A stretch of DNA of 64,000 nt from the NCBI RefSeq assembly GCF_900087055.1, contig NZ_LT575468.1, positions 310,001 through 374,000 on the forward strand, in the 5' to 3' direction. The translations under genes and the position numbers were made by a program. The stretch comes from Plesiomonas shigelloides (lineage in GTDB: Bacteria; Pseudomonadota; Gammaproteobacteria; Enterobacterales; CAMTGL01). The notes under the pieces are model-generated. The model did no database searches. It had not been told where the DNA came from and saw only the letters and a list, made by a program, of their open reading frames with translations. Positions 45,251 to 55,941 of the stretch are shown in pieces (the first letter of the stretch is position 1; the number at the start of each line of letters is the position of its first letter).

Positions 45251-46393
45251 ATGAAGCCGATTTTTGGCCGTGGCCCATCCCTGCAATTGCGTCTGTTTCT
45301 GGCCGTGGTCACTTCTGTTAGCTTGCTGATCATGGACAGTCGGCTGATTACTTTCAACAGTGTACGATCGTCATTAGACACGCTGATAAGCCCGCTGCAC
45401 TATCTCGCCAATTCCCCGCGTCAGTTGCTGGATTCCGCCTCCGAGCGTTTAGAAAGTCAGGATCGTTTAATTCTGGAAAACCGCGCTTTGCGTCAGGAGT
45501 TACTGACTAAAAACAGTGATTTGTTGATGCTCGAGCAGCTTAAACATGAAAACGACCGGTTACGTGAGTTGCTCGGTTCGCCGCTGCGTAGCGACGAGCG
45601 CAAGATGGTGGCGCAGGTACTGACCGCCGATACGGATCCTTACACTCATCAGGTGGTGATCGATAAGGGATCGGATCAGGGCGTGTACATTGGCCAGCCG
45701 GTGATCAGTGATAAAGGCGTGGTTGGACAGGTGATTTCGGTTGGCAAGGTGTCGAGCCGAGTGCTGCTGATCTCCGATGCAACCCATGCGATCCCAGTAC
45801 AGGTACTGCGTAACGATATTCGCGTGATTGCCAGCGGCACTGGACGCCGCGATGAGTTGCAACTGGAGCATATTCCAAGCTCTACCGATATTCGCCCCGG
45901 TGACATGTTAGTGACCTCTGGGCTTGGCGGCCGTTTCCCTGAAGGGTATCCGGTCGGGATTATCAAATCGTTTGATGTTGATAGCCAAAACGCGTTTGCC
46001 GTGGTGTCGGTAACGCCGACCGCCCAATTGGAGCGTTTGCGTTATCTGCTGCTGCTGTGGCCGAACAAGAGTGAGACCACGCCGCCACCAACCGCCGATG
46101 AAGTGCGTGAAGCGGCACGTGAGCGGATCCCGGATGCGCTGCCGCCGCTTGAAACCACGTCGGATGCCGAGGGTAGCGTGCCTTCGGGGGCTACGCCTAC
46201 GAGTACAACGCCTACGAGTAATACACCGTCGGGTACCGCGCCTGCCAGAGCCAAACCTGCCGGCGCTGCGGCTAGCGGTAATGGCGCGGCTAAGCCTTCG
46301 GCCTCGACTGCGCCGGCCGCTAACAAGCCGAGTGCGACACGTACACCGGCCACGCCGCCTGCCGCCAAACCGGTTCAGGGAGCAAGACAGTGA
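45251..46393 (+). CDS. mreC: Rod shape-determining protein MreC
   Basis: MreC is a periplasmic scaffold that links MreB to the PBP2-RodA wall synthase. The 380-residue product has a short cytoplasmic start, one membrane segment (about 10-27), a coiled coil (about 65-105) and a double beta-barrel domain (about 110-275). The C-terminal tail (about 300-380) is low-complexity, rich in Ala, Pro, Thr and Ser, and encoded partly by a 13-base direct repeat (46193-46205 and 46208-46220). The stop overlaps the GTG start of mreD. Confidence 0.96.
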   Translation: MKPIFGRGPSLQLRLFLAVVTSVSLLIMDSRLITFNSVRSSLDTLISPLHYLANSPRQLLDSASERLESQDRLILENRALRQELLTKNSDLLMLEQLKHENDRLRELLGSPLRSDERKMVAQVLTADTDPYTHQVVIDKGSDQGVYIGQPVISDKGVVGQVISVGKVSSRVLLISDATHAIPVQVLRNDIRVIASGTGRRDELQLEHIPSSTDIRPGDMLVTSGLGGRFPEGYPVGIIKSFDVDSQNAFAVVSVTPTAQLERLRYLLLLWPNKSETTPPPTADEVREAARERIPDALPPLETTSDAEGSVPSGATPTSTTPTSNTPSGTAPARAKPAGAAASGNGAAKPSASTAPAANKPSATRTPATPPAAKPVQGARQ

Positions 46394-46878
46394 GTTTTTA
46401 TCGAGCCCGTGGACGAGTCATGATTGCTCTGTCCTTTTTGATTGCGCTGGTGCTGCAGATGATGCCGTGGCCGGTGGAGCTGGATGCATTGCGTCCCTCA
46501 TGGCTGGCCTTGGTGCTGATTTACTGGGTGGTGGCGTTGCCGCATCGGGTGAATGTCGGCACCGCCTTTGTCATCGGGATCATCTGGGATCTGGCGCAGG
46601 GCGCCACGCTGGGGGTACATGCGCTGGCGCTGTCCCTGCTGGCGTATGTGGTGGCATTCAATTTTCAGTTATTACGTAATTTGGCACTCTGGCAACAAGG
46701 GGTGGTGGTGCTGGTGTTATCGCTGGCCTGCAAACTGATCGTCTTTTGGGCTGAGTTTTTGGTCTCAACGGTGCAGTTCCACCCCGACATGCTGTGGGGC
46801 AGTTTGATCAGCGGTCTGTTGTGGCCATGGCTGTTTTTGCTGCTGCGTAAAGTACGACGCCAGTTTGCCATCCGTTAA
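46390..46878 (+). CDS. mreD: Rod shape-determining protein MreD
   Basis: The 162-residue product is a hydrophobic inner membrane protein with about five or six membrane segments, typical of MreD ([20 protein letters not shown]...). It works with MreC and RodA in cell elongation. The GTG start at 46390 overlaps the mreC TGA by four bases. maf follows after 8 bases with its own AAGGACGG ribosome binding site. Confidence 0.95.
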   Translation: MSFYRARGRVMIALSFLIALVLQMMPWPVELDALRPSWLALVLIYWVVALPHRVNVGTAFVIGIIWDLAQGATLGVHALALSLLAYVVAFNFQLLRNLALWQQGVVVLVLSLACKLIVFWAEFLVSTVQFHPDMLWGSLISGLLWPWLFLLLRKVRRQFAIR

Positions 46879-46886
46879 GGACGGGT

Positions 46887-47450
46887 ATGATTTATTTAGC
46901 ATCCACTTCCCCGCGTCGGCGTGAGCTGCTGGCCTTGCTGGACGCGGAGTTTACCGTTTTACCGATCAATGTACCGGAAATTTACGATCCGTCAGAATCA
47001 CCGCAGCAATATGTGTTACGGTTAGCGCAGGATAAGGCCCAGGCCGGGGTGAGTGTGGCACCGCAGGATCATCCGGTGGTGGCTGCCGATACCATTGTGG
47101 TATTAGACGGGCAGGTACTGGAAAAGCCACGTGATGAAGCGCATGCCGCTACCATGCTGCAAGCGCTGTCTGGGCGTACTCATCAGGTGTTTACCGCGGT
47201 GGCGGTGGCCGATCGCCAGCAGATGCATTGCGATTGCGTGGTCACGGATGTGACCTTCCGCCCGTTAACGGCGGCGGATATTGCTCACTATATTCAGTCT
47301 GGTGAACCGGCGGATAAAGCCGGTGCCTATGGCATTCAGGGTGCAGGTGGCCGTTTCGTGGCGCACCTGTCAGGCAGTTACCATGCTGTGATGGGCTTAC
47401 CCTTAATGGAAACCGATCAGCTGCTGGCTCGTTTTACCCGAACCGCGTAA
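46887..47450 (+). CDS. yhdE: Maf family dTTP/UTP pyrophosphatase (YhdE)
   Basis: Maf proteins hydrolyse non-canonical or excess nucleoside triphosphates; the YhdE branch acts on dTTP and UTP. The 187-residue product has the family motifs [10 protein letters not shown] at residues 6-15, the glutamate/serine region near [14 protein letters not shown], and [18 protein letters not shown] near 68-85. Its location after mreBCD and before rng is the E. coli order, which also points to YhdE rather than YceF. Confidence 0.94.
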   Translation: MIYLASTSPRRRELLALLDAEFTVLPINVPEIYDPSESPQQYVLRLAQDKAQAGVSVAPQDHPVVAADTIVVLDGQVLEKPRDEAHAATMLQALSGRTHQVFTAVAVADRQQMHCDCVVTDVTFRPLTAADIAHYIQSGEPADKAGAYGIQGAGGRFVAHLSGSYHAVMGLPLMETDQLLARFTRTA

Positions 47451-47495
47451 ACGGCAGGGTGCGCCGGCAGAACAGAGAAGAGTTGAGGAATTACC

Positions 47496-48965
47496 ATGAC
47501 GGCTGAGCTATTAATCAACGTTACTCCGAGTGAAACCCGGATCGCGATGGTCGAGGGCGGGGTATTACAGGAAGTCCATATTGAGCGCGAGGCCAAACGC
47601 GGGATCGTCGGCAATATTTATAAGGGAAAAGTCAGCCGGGTATTGCCGGGGATGCAAGCCGCTTTTGTCGATATTGGTCTGGAAAAGGCCGCGTTCTTGC
47701 ACGCTTCTGACATCGTTCCGCATACCGAGTGCGTAGCGGACACCGAGCAACAACAATTTCGCGTGCGCGATATTGCCGAGTTGGTGCGCCAAGGGCAAGA
47801 CATCATGGTGCAGGTGGTTAAAGATCCGCTTGGCACCAAAGGGGCGCGCTTGACCACGGATATCACGCTGCCTTCACGCTATCTGGTGTTTATGCCAGGG
47901 GCGAGCCATGTCGGCGTATCTCAGCGGATCGAGAGCGAAGTTGAGCGCGAGCGTTTGAAAAGCATTGTCTCGCAGCAGTGCGACGAACTGGGCGGTTTTA
48001 TTATTCGCACCGCCGCCGAAGGCGTGGGCGAAGCGGAGCTGGCGCAAGATGCGGCGTTTTTAAAACGTCTGTGGAGTAAAGTGCTGCAGCGTAAAACCCG
48101 TCAGGGCAGCCGAACTACCTTGTACGGTGAGTTGGCGATTGGTCAGCGCATTTTGCGCGACTTTGTCGGTACTGAATTAGCGCGTATTCGTGTGGACTCG
48201 CGACAGATGTTTGAAGTGCTGACCGAATTTACCCGCGAATATGTGCCAGAGCTGACGGACAAGTTCGAGCTGTATACCGGTCGCCAACCGATTTTCGACC
48301 TGTTTGATATCGAAAATGAGATCCAGCGGGTGCTGGATCGGAAAGTGGAGCTCAAATCGGGCGGTTATTTGATTATCGATCAGACCGAAGCGATGACCAC
48401 CATCGATATCAACACGGGCGCTTTTGTTGGGCATCGCAATTTAGAAGAGACTATCTTCAATACCAACATCGAAGCGACTCAAGCTATCGCTCGTCAGCTG
48501 CGCCTGCGTAATTTAGGCGGCATCATCATTATCGATTTTATCGATATGCTGAGTGAAGAGCACCGTCGGCGCGTACTGCACTCGCTAGAGCAAGCGCTGG
48601 GCAAAGATCGGGTCAAAACCAACATCAACGGGTTTACCCAGTTGGGGCTGGTGGAGATGACGCGTAAGCGCACTCGTGAGAGCTTAGAGCACGTGTTGTG
48701 TGGCGAATGCCCGACCTGCCAAGGGCGCGGTACGGTCAAGACCGTAGAAAGTGTCTGTTATGAGATCCTGCGCGAAATCGTGCGGGTGCATCATGCCTAT
48801 GACGCCGATCAGTTTTTGGTGTATGCCTCGGCGGCAGTGGCGGATGCGCTACGCGGCGAGGAGTCGCATGCACTGGCCGAGCTGGAGCTGTTCATCGGAA
48901 AACAGGTTAAAATTCAAACTGAACCGCTCTATCAACAAGAGCAGTTTGATGTCGTCATGATGTGA
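47496..48965 (+). CDS. rng: Ribonuclease G
   Basis: RNase G is the RNase E paralogue that matures the 5' end of 16S rRNA and cuts some mRNAs. The 489-residue product has the E. coli length. It has an S1 domain (about 39-128), the catalytic metal site in GGIIIIDFIDM near residues 339-349, and the zinc-link CGECPTCQGRG near 402-412. The long C-terminal scaffold of RNase E is absent. Its TGA overlaps the GTG start of yhdP by four bases. Confidence 0.98.
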   Translation: MTAELLINVTPSETRIAMVEGGVLQEVHIEREAKRGIVGNIYKGKVSRVLPGMQAAFVDIGLEKAAFLHASDIVPHTECVADTEQQQFRVRDIAELVRQGQDIMVQVVKDPLGTKGARLTTDITLPSRYLVFMPGASHVGVSQRIESEVERERLKSIVSQQCDELGGFIIRTAAEGVGEAELAQDAAFLKRLWSKVLQRKTRQGSRTTLYGELAIGQRILRDFVGTELARIRVDSRQMFEVLTEFTREYVPELTDKFELYTGRQPIFDLFDIENEIQRVLDRKVELKSGGYLIIDQTEAMTTIDINTGAFVGHRNLEETIFNTNIEATQAIARQLRLRNLGGIIIIDFIDMLSEEHRRRVLHSLEQALGKDRVKTNINGFTQLGLVEMTRKRTRESLEHVLCGECPTCQGRGTVKTVESVCYEILREIVRVHHAYDADQFLVYASAAVADALRGEESHALAELELFIGKQVKIQTEPLYQQEQFDVVMM

Positions 48966-51900
48966 CGGAGCCGATTGTGGGGCAATCACCGCGCGTAGCC
49001 TGGGGGCTACGTATTTTCGCCGGAATTCTGGTGCTGATTGCCCTGCTGATCAGCGGATTACGTCTGGCGTTACCGCACCTGAATCAGTGGCGTGAGCCGC
49101 TGCTGACTCAGGTGCGCAGTTGGACCGGCGTACCGCTGGATATCGGTATGCTGCAAGGGCGCTGGCTGGCGGCCGGTCCACAGCTGACGCTGGAAAATGT
49201 CACCTTAAACCTGCCGAAATTGCAGGTTCAGGTTGCCCGTGTCGAAGGGCGGCTCAATCTCTGGCAATCCTTACTGCAGCGTCGCTGGCAGTTTTCCTCC
49301 CTGATTTTTTCTGGTGTCCGTTTGGACAGCCGCTATCCGTGGCGCGCCAGCGAGCCGGCCGGTAATGATAATGATCGGCAAGCGCTGCGGCGGCTGGATG
49401 AGCTGGTGTTCGACCAACTCAGTCAATTTGAGCTGCAAGATAGCCAATTTCGTTTCATCACGCCCTCCGGTGAACCTTTACAGCTGACCGTCAACCGACT
49501 GGGTTGGCATAACGGCAAGCGTCGTCATCAGGCGCAAGGCAGTATTGCGCTGGCGGGCGGTGGGCAAAATTATGGCGCGCTGGATCTGCGTTTTGATCTT
49601 TATGATGGGGTGCATCGTTTAGAGCGCGGGCAGATTTATCTGCACGGTGAGCAGCTGGATCTGACGCCGTGGTTGACGCAGCGTGGCGCTCGTCTAAGCG
49701 GTTTGCAATCAGCGCAGCTGAGTGTCAGCGCGTGGCTGACGATAGCCGATAACCGCATGCAACAAGGCTTGTTGCAGCTGGAAAATGGCCGCAGTCTTTG
49801 GGGCCAGGGGAGCGATACTCATAGCCTGAGCTTTCGCCGTTTGCAGGTACAGTTACAGCGCACCGGTGACCTCCTGACGGCGCGAGTGCCGCAGCTGGCA
49901 CTGCAAACCGATCAACAACCTTGGCCGCTCAGCGCATTGCAAGCGACCTATCAGCAAGATCAGCTGCAGATCCAAAGCTCTGCGTTAGATCTGGCCTTGA
50001 TCTCTCCATTGTTACCTGCAGCAGTACCGGAGATCCCGGCGTTGCGGGTGTTGCAACAAATGCAGCCGCACGGGGAGCTCAGCGCTCTCAACCTCACGTT
50101 ACCGCTGACCAAACTGGAAAACACCACGCTAAACGCTCGTTTTGCCCATGTGGGGATCCGCGGCGGTGAGCAGTGGCCCGCCCTGACCGATGTCACCGGT
50201 AATCTGCAAGGCTCGTTAGCGGCGGCGAACTTACAGGTGCGCGCTGGTCCACACAGTGTCTTGACCTATCCGCAGCAGTTTCCTGAACCGATTACACTGG
50301 CCGGCAGTGAAGTGGACTTACAGGCCACCTTTGGCGAACAAGGCTGGCAGCTGCGCAGTGAGCGGGTGGATTTACGCTCGCCGTATTTGCAGTTTAATGG
50401 TCGTTTTCGCTTAGATTGGCCGCGGGCGCAAGCGCCATGGCTGGGCATTTTGGGTGGTATTAATTTGAATCAGGCGGCGCAGGCGTGGCGTTATTATCCT
50501 CGTGGCCTGATGGGCAATGCGCTGACCGATTACCTAAAACCGACGCTGCAAGCCGGCCATGTGCAGGGCGCGACCTTGGTGTGGGCCGGCGATCCGCTGC
50601 AATTTCCTTATCAGGGCAATGATGGGGTGTTTCAGGTGGCGGTGCCGGTACGACAGGCCGTATTCCAGTTTGACCCTCACTGGTTGCCGCTGCGCGATTT
50701 GGATCTCGACTTGCTGTTTGAAGACGATCGCTTGTTGATGCACAGCACCCAAGCGCGTTTGGGCGCGGCGCGCGCAACCCGCATTGAGGCCAGCATTGAT
50801 CCACTGCACGCCGACGCCAACTTGAAAATTGATGCCAGCGTACAAGGACGCGCGCCGGAGGTGCAATATTATCTGACTCACTCCCCACTGCGTGACTCGG
50901 TAGGCGCGGCGCTGCAAGAGATCCAACTGCAAGGGCCGGTGAAAGGGCAGTTGCAGCTGTCGATTCCGCTGTCTGGCGCACAGGCCGATGCCAAAGGCCG
51001 TGTGTGGTTAGACAATAACGCCCTGCGCTTGAAATCGTTGGATTTGGTATTGTCGGGGGTCAAAGGTGATTTTCGCTTTGATAACGGCAATCTACGCAGT
51101 CAGCCATTACAAGCCCGCTTGTGGCAGCAACCGGTCACGCTCGATTTTACCACCCGTCAGCAACAGCAAAATTACACCATTGATGTCGGCCTGAAAGGCA
51201 ATTGGCAAGTCAGTCAACTGCCGCAGGCGTGGAACACTCCGCTGTGGCAACAACTCAGTGGCCGCCTGCCTTGGCAAGGCAAAGTCGCGGTGCAATTGCC
51301 GGCAAGCGGAGGGGCCCGTTATCAGGTGAATTTGGACGGCGGGCTCGGCGCCGTACGCAGCCGCTTACCGGCGCCGCTGGATAGTGCCGCTTGGCAGGGG
51401 CAACGTTGGCAGGCGACGGCCAAAGGCGATCTGAAACGCTTTACCGTACAGGCGAACTGGGGGGCGTTAGCGCGCTTCCAAGGCGCTTGGCAAGTGGGGG
51501 CGCAGGCTAGCTTGCAGCGTGCATGGTTGGATGTGGGGCCGGTCAATTCGAAGGCGCGTCCGGCTGGCGCTATGGTGCTGACCGCCAACTTACCGAGCCT
51601 GAATTTGGATGCGTGGCAAGACATGCTGGTGCCGGCAGTGAGTAATTTAAGTCGCAGTACCCCAACGCCTGCCGGCTGGTTAGGTTATCTGCCCGACTAT
51701 CTGCAGCTGGATACCGGTACGCTGCAGCTCGGTGGTCAGCGCTGGGATAACCTAGCGCTCAATGGCCGCTTGCAAGGTGACAGTTATCAGCTCAAGGCGT
51801 TAGGTCAGCAAATTCGCGGTACTGCGACGCTGCATCGTCAGGCGCCGTGGCGCATTGATCTGGCCTACCTCAATTGGCGCTCACCTGACTCCAGTGCTGT

Positions 51901-52822
51901 CTCTAGCCCGGCTTTAGGTAGCGCGGCTAGCCGCCCGATACCGGCGACGAGTAACCGTTCCAGCTCATCGTCAGCGGCGCAAACTACCGATTTTCGCCGT
52001 TGGCCAGCGCTGCGCCTGCGGTGTAATGACTGCCAGATTGATGGTCAGGCGTTCAAACGGGTGCAGGCCGATTTGACGCCATCGGCACAGGCGTTGACCC
52101 TCAGCAATGGCTTGATTGATACCGGCCTTGGCACCTTAACCTTTGATGGTGCATGGCGTGGCGGACGTGGGCAAGCGGTGCTCACGACCGTCGGAGGCCG
52201 ATTGCAAACTCCGAATCTGGCAGCATTGCTGACCCACTTTGGTGTGGCCACTTCACTGCGTGATACGCCAACCGATCTGACTTTTACTCTGCGCTGGCCG
52301 GGAGCGCCGTGGCAGCTGGATTTATCCCAGCTCGGTGGCTCGTTGTCGCTAAAAGCGCGTAAAGGGATGATCTCCGAAGTCGGAGGCCGAACCGGACAGG
52401 TTCTGCGGTTAGTGAGTACTGACTCATTGCTGCGTAAGCTGCGGCTGGACTTCAGTGACGCGTTTGAAGAAGGTTTCTTTTACGACAAGATAACCGGCAC
52501 GGCATCGATTACCCGCGGTATACTGCGTACCGATAACCTGTTGATTGACGGCTTGCTGGCCGATATCGCCCTGCGCGGGGATATGAATTTATACCGCCGC
52601 ACCATTAACATGGATGCCGTGATAGCGCCTGAACTGGGCGCCGGTTTGTCGGTGGCCACGGCCTTTATGGTCAATCCGGTGGCGGGACTCGCGGTATTTG
52701 CCGCCTCGCAAGCCTTGTCACCGCTGTGGAGCAAGCTTTCCCTGCTGCGCTATCATATTGAAGGTAGCATGGATAATCCGCAGGTTCAGGAAACGCAGCG
52801 TATAGAAAAAGGAGATTTCTGA
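48962..52822 (+). CDS. yhdP: AsmA-like envelope protein YhdP
   Basis: YhdP is one of the bridge-like AsmA proteins thought to move phospholipids from inner to outer membrane. The 1286-residue product is close to E. coli YhdP in length. One membrane anchor lies at about 13-35, followed by a very long beta-rich periplasmic body and a C-terminal AsmA/DUF3971 region with SLSLKARKGMISEVGGRTGQ near residues 1125-1144. A serine-rich low-complexity insert occurs near 976-1010. It starts at GTG 48962, coupled to rng, and its stop overlaps the next start (TGATG). Confidence 0.93.
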   Translation: MTEPIVGQSPRVAWGLRIFAGILVLIALLISGLRLALPHLNQWREPLLTQVRSWTGVPLDIGMLQGRWLAAGPQLTLENVTLNLPKLQVQVARVEGRLNLWQSLLQRRWQFSSLIFSGVRLDSRYPWRASEPAGNDNDRQALRRLDELVFDQLSQFELQDSQFRFITPSGEPLQLTVNRLGWHNGKRRHQAQGSIALAGGGQNYGALDLRFDLYDGVHRLERGQIYLHGEQLDLTPWLTQRGARLSGLQSAQLSVSAWLTIADNRMQQGLLQLENGRSLWGQGSDTHSLSFRRLQVQLQRTGDLLTARVPQLALQTDQQPWPLSALQATYQQDQLQIQSSALDLALISPLLPAAVPEIPALRVLQQMQPHGELSALNLTLPLTKLENTTLNARFAHVGIRGGEQWPALTDVTGNLQGSLAAANLQVRAGPHSVLTYPQQFPEPITLAGSEVDLQATFGEQGWQLRSERVDLRSPYLQFNGRFRLDWPRAQAPWLGILGGINLNQAAQAWRYYPRGLMGNALTDYLKPTLQAGHVQGATLVWAGDPLQFPYQGNDGVFQVAVPVRQAVFQFDPHWLPLRDLDLDLLFEDDRLLMHSTQARLGAARATRIEASIDPLHADANLKIDASVQGRAPEVQYYLTHSPLRDSVGAALQEIQLQGPVKGQLQLSIPLSGAQADAKGRVWLDNNALRLKSLDLVLSGVKGDFRFDNGNLRSQPLQARLWQQPVTLDFTTRQQQQNYTIDVGLKGNWQVSQLPQAWNTPLWQQLSGRLPWQGKVAVQLPASGGARYQVNLDGGLGAVRSRLPAPLDSAAWQGQRWQATAKGDLKRFTVQANWGALARFQGAWQVGAQASLQRAWLDVGPVNSKARPAGAMVLTANLPSLNLDAWQDMLVPAVSNLSRSTPTPAGWLGYLPDYLQLDTGTLQLGGQRWDNLALNGRLQGDSYQLKALGQQIRGTATLHRQAPWRIDLAYLNWRSPDSSAVSSPALGSAASRPIPATSNRSSSSSAAQTTDFRRWPALRLRCNDCQIDGQAFKRVQADLTPSAQALTLSNGLIDTGLGTLTFDGAWRGGRGQAVLTTVGGRLQTPNLAALLTHFGVATSLRDTPTDLTFTLRWPGAPWQLDLSQLGGSLSLKARKGMISEVGGRTGQVLRLVSTDSLLRKLRLDFSDAFEEGFFYDKITGTASITRGILRTDNLLIDGLLADIALRGDMNLYRRTINMDAVIAPELGAGLSVATAFMVNPVAGLAVFAASQALSPLWSKLSLLRYHIEGSMDNPQVQETQRIEKGDF

Positions 52823-53658
52823 TGGATGCTCGCAGACCGAATATCGCCCTTTTGCAGTTATGCAGCGGAGCTGATGTGCAGCTGAATTTGCTGCAAATTG
52901 AAGGGCAATTGCGCCAACTGGATGCCAGCGTGCAGCTGGTAGTATTACCGGAAAATGCGTTGTTATTTGCCGATGCGGTGGCCTACCGCGGCTGGGCCGA
53001 GCGCGAAGGTGAAGGTCGGTTACAAGAAACGCTGGCTACGTTGGCTCGCCGTTATAGCAAGTGGTTACTGGTTGGCTCGATGCCGCTGTATCACCGTACT
53101 GATGACCAGCGTTTGACCAGCAGCTGTCTGCTGTTTGATGCTAGCGGCCAGATCCGCGCGCGTTACGATAAAATCCACCTGTTTGATGTGGAAGTGGCTG
53201 ACTCGCAAGGACATTATTGCGAGTCACAAACTTACTGCGGCGGACAGCAAGTGGTGGTGGTGGACTCACCGGTTGGCCGTCTGGGGTTATCCATCTGTTA
53301 TGATTTACGTTTCCCCGGCTTGTATCAGCAGCTACGCCAGCAGGGCGCTGAAATTTTGGTGGTGCCTGCGGCCTTTACCACGGTAACCGGTGAAGCGCAC
53401 TGGGAAGTATTGCTGCGCGCACGGGCAATCGAAAACCAATGCTGGGTGGTGGCCGCGGCGCAAGTGGGTGGGCACTCACCTAAGCGCCACACCTGGGGAC
53501 ACAGCATGGTGGTGGACCCCTGGGGCAGCGTAGTGACAGAGCAGCCCGATCGGATCGCCCCGTTACAAGCTTGCGTGGATGTATCTGCGCTTCCTATACT
53601 GCGCAATCAAATGCCGGTCTTACAGCATAACCGGTTTGATGCACAATTTTTGAAGTGA
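52822..53658 (+). CDS. Nitrilase-family amidohydrolase (Nit)
   Basis: The 278-residue product has the carbon-nitrogen hydrolase triad: Glu44 in LPENALLF, Lys117 in RYDKIHLFD and Cys159 in SICYDLRFPG. The sequence around the cysteine is of the Nit1/Nit2 type, so deaminated glutathione amidase (metabolite repair) is the most likely activity, by family inference. Its ATG overlaps the yhdP stop, and tldD follows after 45 bases. E. coli lacks this gene at the same place as I recall. Confidence 0.88.
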   Translation: MDARRPNIALLQLCSGADVQLNLLQIEGQLRQLDASVQLVVLPENALLFADAVAYRGWAEREGEGRLQETLATLARRYSKWLLVGSMPLYHRTDDQRLTSSCLLFDASGQIRARYDKIHLFDVEVADSQGHYCESQTYCGGQQVVVVDSPVGRLGLSICYDLRFPGLYQQLRQQGAEILVVPAAFTTVTGEAHWEVLLRARAIENQCWVVAAAQVGGHSPKRHTWGHSMVVDPWGSVVTEQPDRIAPLQACVDVSALPILRNQMPVLQHNRFDAQFLK

Positions 53659-53703
53659 TGGGCTGCTATGGCGCATCACAGGATTAGATAAAGAGTACCC
53701 CCG

Positions 53704-55149
53704 ATGAGTCTGAACGCTGTCAGTGAGCAGTTACTATCCCCGACCGGTCTTGATATTTCTGATCTCGAGACAACGTTGAGTCTGCTGGCCGAGCGCCATG
53801 TGGATTACGCCGACCTCTATTTTCAGTCCAGTTACCACGAAGCGTGGGTGCTGGAAGATCGCATTATTAAAGACGCCTCGTACAACATCGATAAAGGGGT
53901 GGGTGTGCGCGCGGTCAGCGGTGAAAAGACCGGTTTTGCGTATGCCGATCAGATCACCCGTCATAGCCTGCAGCAAAGTGCGCTGGCCGCTCGTGGCATT
54001 GCCGCCGCAGGGCAATCGGGTGTATGTCGCCCGTTGATGGCGCAAAACGCCAGCGGGATTTATCTGCCAGTCGATCCGCTCGGTAGCTTGTCGCGGGAAG
54101 ATAAAATTGCCCTGTTGCATCAGGTCGATAAAGCGGCGCGTGCCGCTGATCCGCGCGTGACTGAAGTGACCGCCAGCTTAACCGGCGTTTACGAAGAAGT
54201 GCTGGTGGCCGCCACCGATGGCACGCTGGCGGCGGATATTCGTCCGCTGGTGCGTTTGTCAGTCAGTGTGCTGGTGGAAGACGATGGCTTGCGCGAACGC
54301 GGTTCTGCCGGTGGTGGCGCGCGTACCGGCTATGCCTATTTCCAAGCTGAAGAAAATGGCGAAATTCGTGCCGAAGCCTTTGCCCGTGAAGCGGTGCGTC
54401 AGGCGTTGGTGAACCTGCACGCCACGCCAGCGCCTGCCGGTACCATGCCGGTGGTGTTAGGGGCTGGTTGGCCGGGCGTGTTGTTGCATGAAGCGGTTGG
54501 TCATGGTCTGGAAGGTGATTTTAACCGTAAGGAAGCGTCGGTGTTCTCCGGGCGTATCGGTGAGCAGGTGACCTCGCCGCTGTGTACCATTGTCGATGAC
54601 GGCACGTTGGCTCATCGCCGCGGTTCATTGAATATCGATGATGAAGGAGTACCGGGTCAGTACAACGTGCTGATTGAAAACGGTATTCTGAAAGGCTACA
54701 TGCAAGATAAGCTCAACGCGCGCCTGATGGGCGTGGCGCCAACCGGTAATGGTCGCCGTGAGTCGTATGCGCACCTGCCGATGCCGCGTATGACCAATAC
54801 CTACATGTTGGCCGGTCAACACACACCGCAAGAGATTATCAGCAGTGTGGAATATGGCCTGTACGCGCCTAACTTTGGTGGCGGTCAGGTGGATATCACC
54901 TCTGGTAAGTTCGTATTCTCCGCTTCCGAAGCCTATCTGATTGAAAACGGTCAGATTACTCGTCCGGTCAAAGGCGCGACCTTGGTTGGTTCTGGTATCG
55001 AAGCGATGCAGCAGGTGTCGATGGTGGGTAACGATCTGGCGCTGGATAAGGGCGTTGGGGTATGCGGTAAAGAAGGGCAAAGCGTGCCGGTGGGCGTTGG
55101 TCAGCCAACCCTGAAGCTGGATGCGATGACCGTGGGCGGTACCGCCTAA
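53704..55149 (+). CDS. tldD: Metalloprotease TldD
   Basis: TldD is the active subunit of the TldD/TldE (PmbA) zinc protease that degrades unfolded peptides and matures microcin B17 and the CcdA antitoxin in E. coli. The 481-residue product has the E. coli length, with the catalytic zinc motif HEAVGH at residues 262-267 in [16 protein letters not shown]. Its partner PmbA is encoded about 800 bases further on. The 109 bases after the stop include a long imperfect hairpin (55174-55203). Confidence 0.97.
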   Translation: MSLNAVSEQLLSPTGLDISDLETTLSLLAERHVDYADLYFQSSYHEAWVLEDRIIKDASYNIDKGVGVRAVSGEKTGFAYADQITRHSLQQSALAARGIAAAGQSGVCRPLMAQNASGIYLPVDPLGSLSREDKIALLHQVDKAARAADPRVTEVTASLTGVYEEVLVAATDGTLAADIRPLVRLSVSVLVEDDGLRERGSAGGGARTGYAYFQAEENGEIRAEAFAREAVRQALVNLHATPAPAGTMPVVLGAGWPGVLLHEAVGHGLEGDFNRKEASVFSGRIGEQVTSPLCTIVDDGTLAHRRGSLNIDDEGVPGQYNVLIENGILKGYMQDKLNARLMGVAPTGNGRRESYAHLPMPRMTNTYMLAGQHTPQEIISSVEYGLYAPNFGGGQVDITSGKFVFSASEAYLIENGQITRPVKGATLVGSGIEAMQQVSMVGNDLALDKGVGVCGKEGQSVPVGVGQPTLKLDAMTVGGTA

Positions 55150-55258
55150 GTTAAGTGTGCGCGTTAGGTGCGTGGTAGCGGTGTCTGCCTAGAGACCGCT
55201 ACCGGGTTACTGTCCTTGTAACCTGCGGTAGACGTTTTTATCGCTAGCAACAGAGCGC

Positions 55259-55810
55259 TTATTCGCCAGACTCCTCGCTCTCGCGCTGCTCGGCCAGCTC
55301 TTTCAGATACTGGAAGATTTCGCGATATGCTTTTGGCGGCTTGTTGTCGGCTTTTTCTTTCAGGGCACTGCGCACCAGATTACGCAAATGCTGACGGTCA
55401 GCTTGCGGATAATCGTGCAATACCATCGCCAGCGCATCATCGCCTTTTTCCAGCAGTTGATCGCGAATACGCTCAAACTTGTGGAACAGGGCAATTTGCT
55501 GATTATGCTTGTTTTTCATCTTGTCGAGTGCAGTGACAATCGGCGTCACATCCCGTGAGCGCAGCATTTTACCGATGAACTGTACCTGACGGCGCAAGCC
55601 TTCCTTGCTGATTTTTTGTGCCAGCTCGATTTCAGCGCGCAGCTCATCATCCAGCGGTACGCGGTTCAGCGCCTGACGACCCAGAGCAATCAACTCTTGT
55701 CCCAAGGCTTTGAGGGCTTCAGCATCGCGTTTGATTTCGCTCTTACTGACCCAGATGATCTCTTCTTCTTCCTCATCCTGCCAGTGCAGGTCATCATTAC
55801 GTTTTCTCAT
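55259..55810 (-). CDS. darP: Ribosome-associated protein DarP (YjgA)
   Basis: DarP binds late precursors of the 50S subunit and helps its assembly. The 183-residue product is highly charged and helical, with the family segments [20 protein letters not shown] near residues 14-33 and [20 protein letters not shown]. It is divergent from pmbA, exactly as yjgA is in E. coli, with 131 bases between the starts. Confidence 0.95.
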   Translation of the reverse strand: MRKRNDDLHWQDEEEEEIIWVSKSEIKRDAEALKALGQELIALGRQALNRVPLDDELRAEIELAQKISKEGLRRQVQFIGKMLRSRDVTPIVTALDKMKNKHNQQIALFHKFERIRDQLLEKGDDALAMVLHDYPQADRQHLRNLVRSALKEKADNKPPKAYREIFQYLKELAEQRESEESGE

Positions 55811-55941
55811 TGCGAGTACTCACGGCATGTCAATTTAATTGCTGATTCTATCAGGTTAGTGCGATGGCTGCGAAATTGCTGCCTATTCCTGATATGCTTG
55901 CATGAGAAGAATGTTCAATTTAAGCATGGCAGACAGAATTT

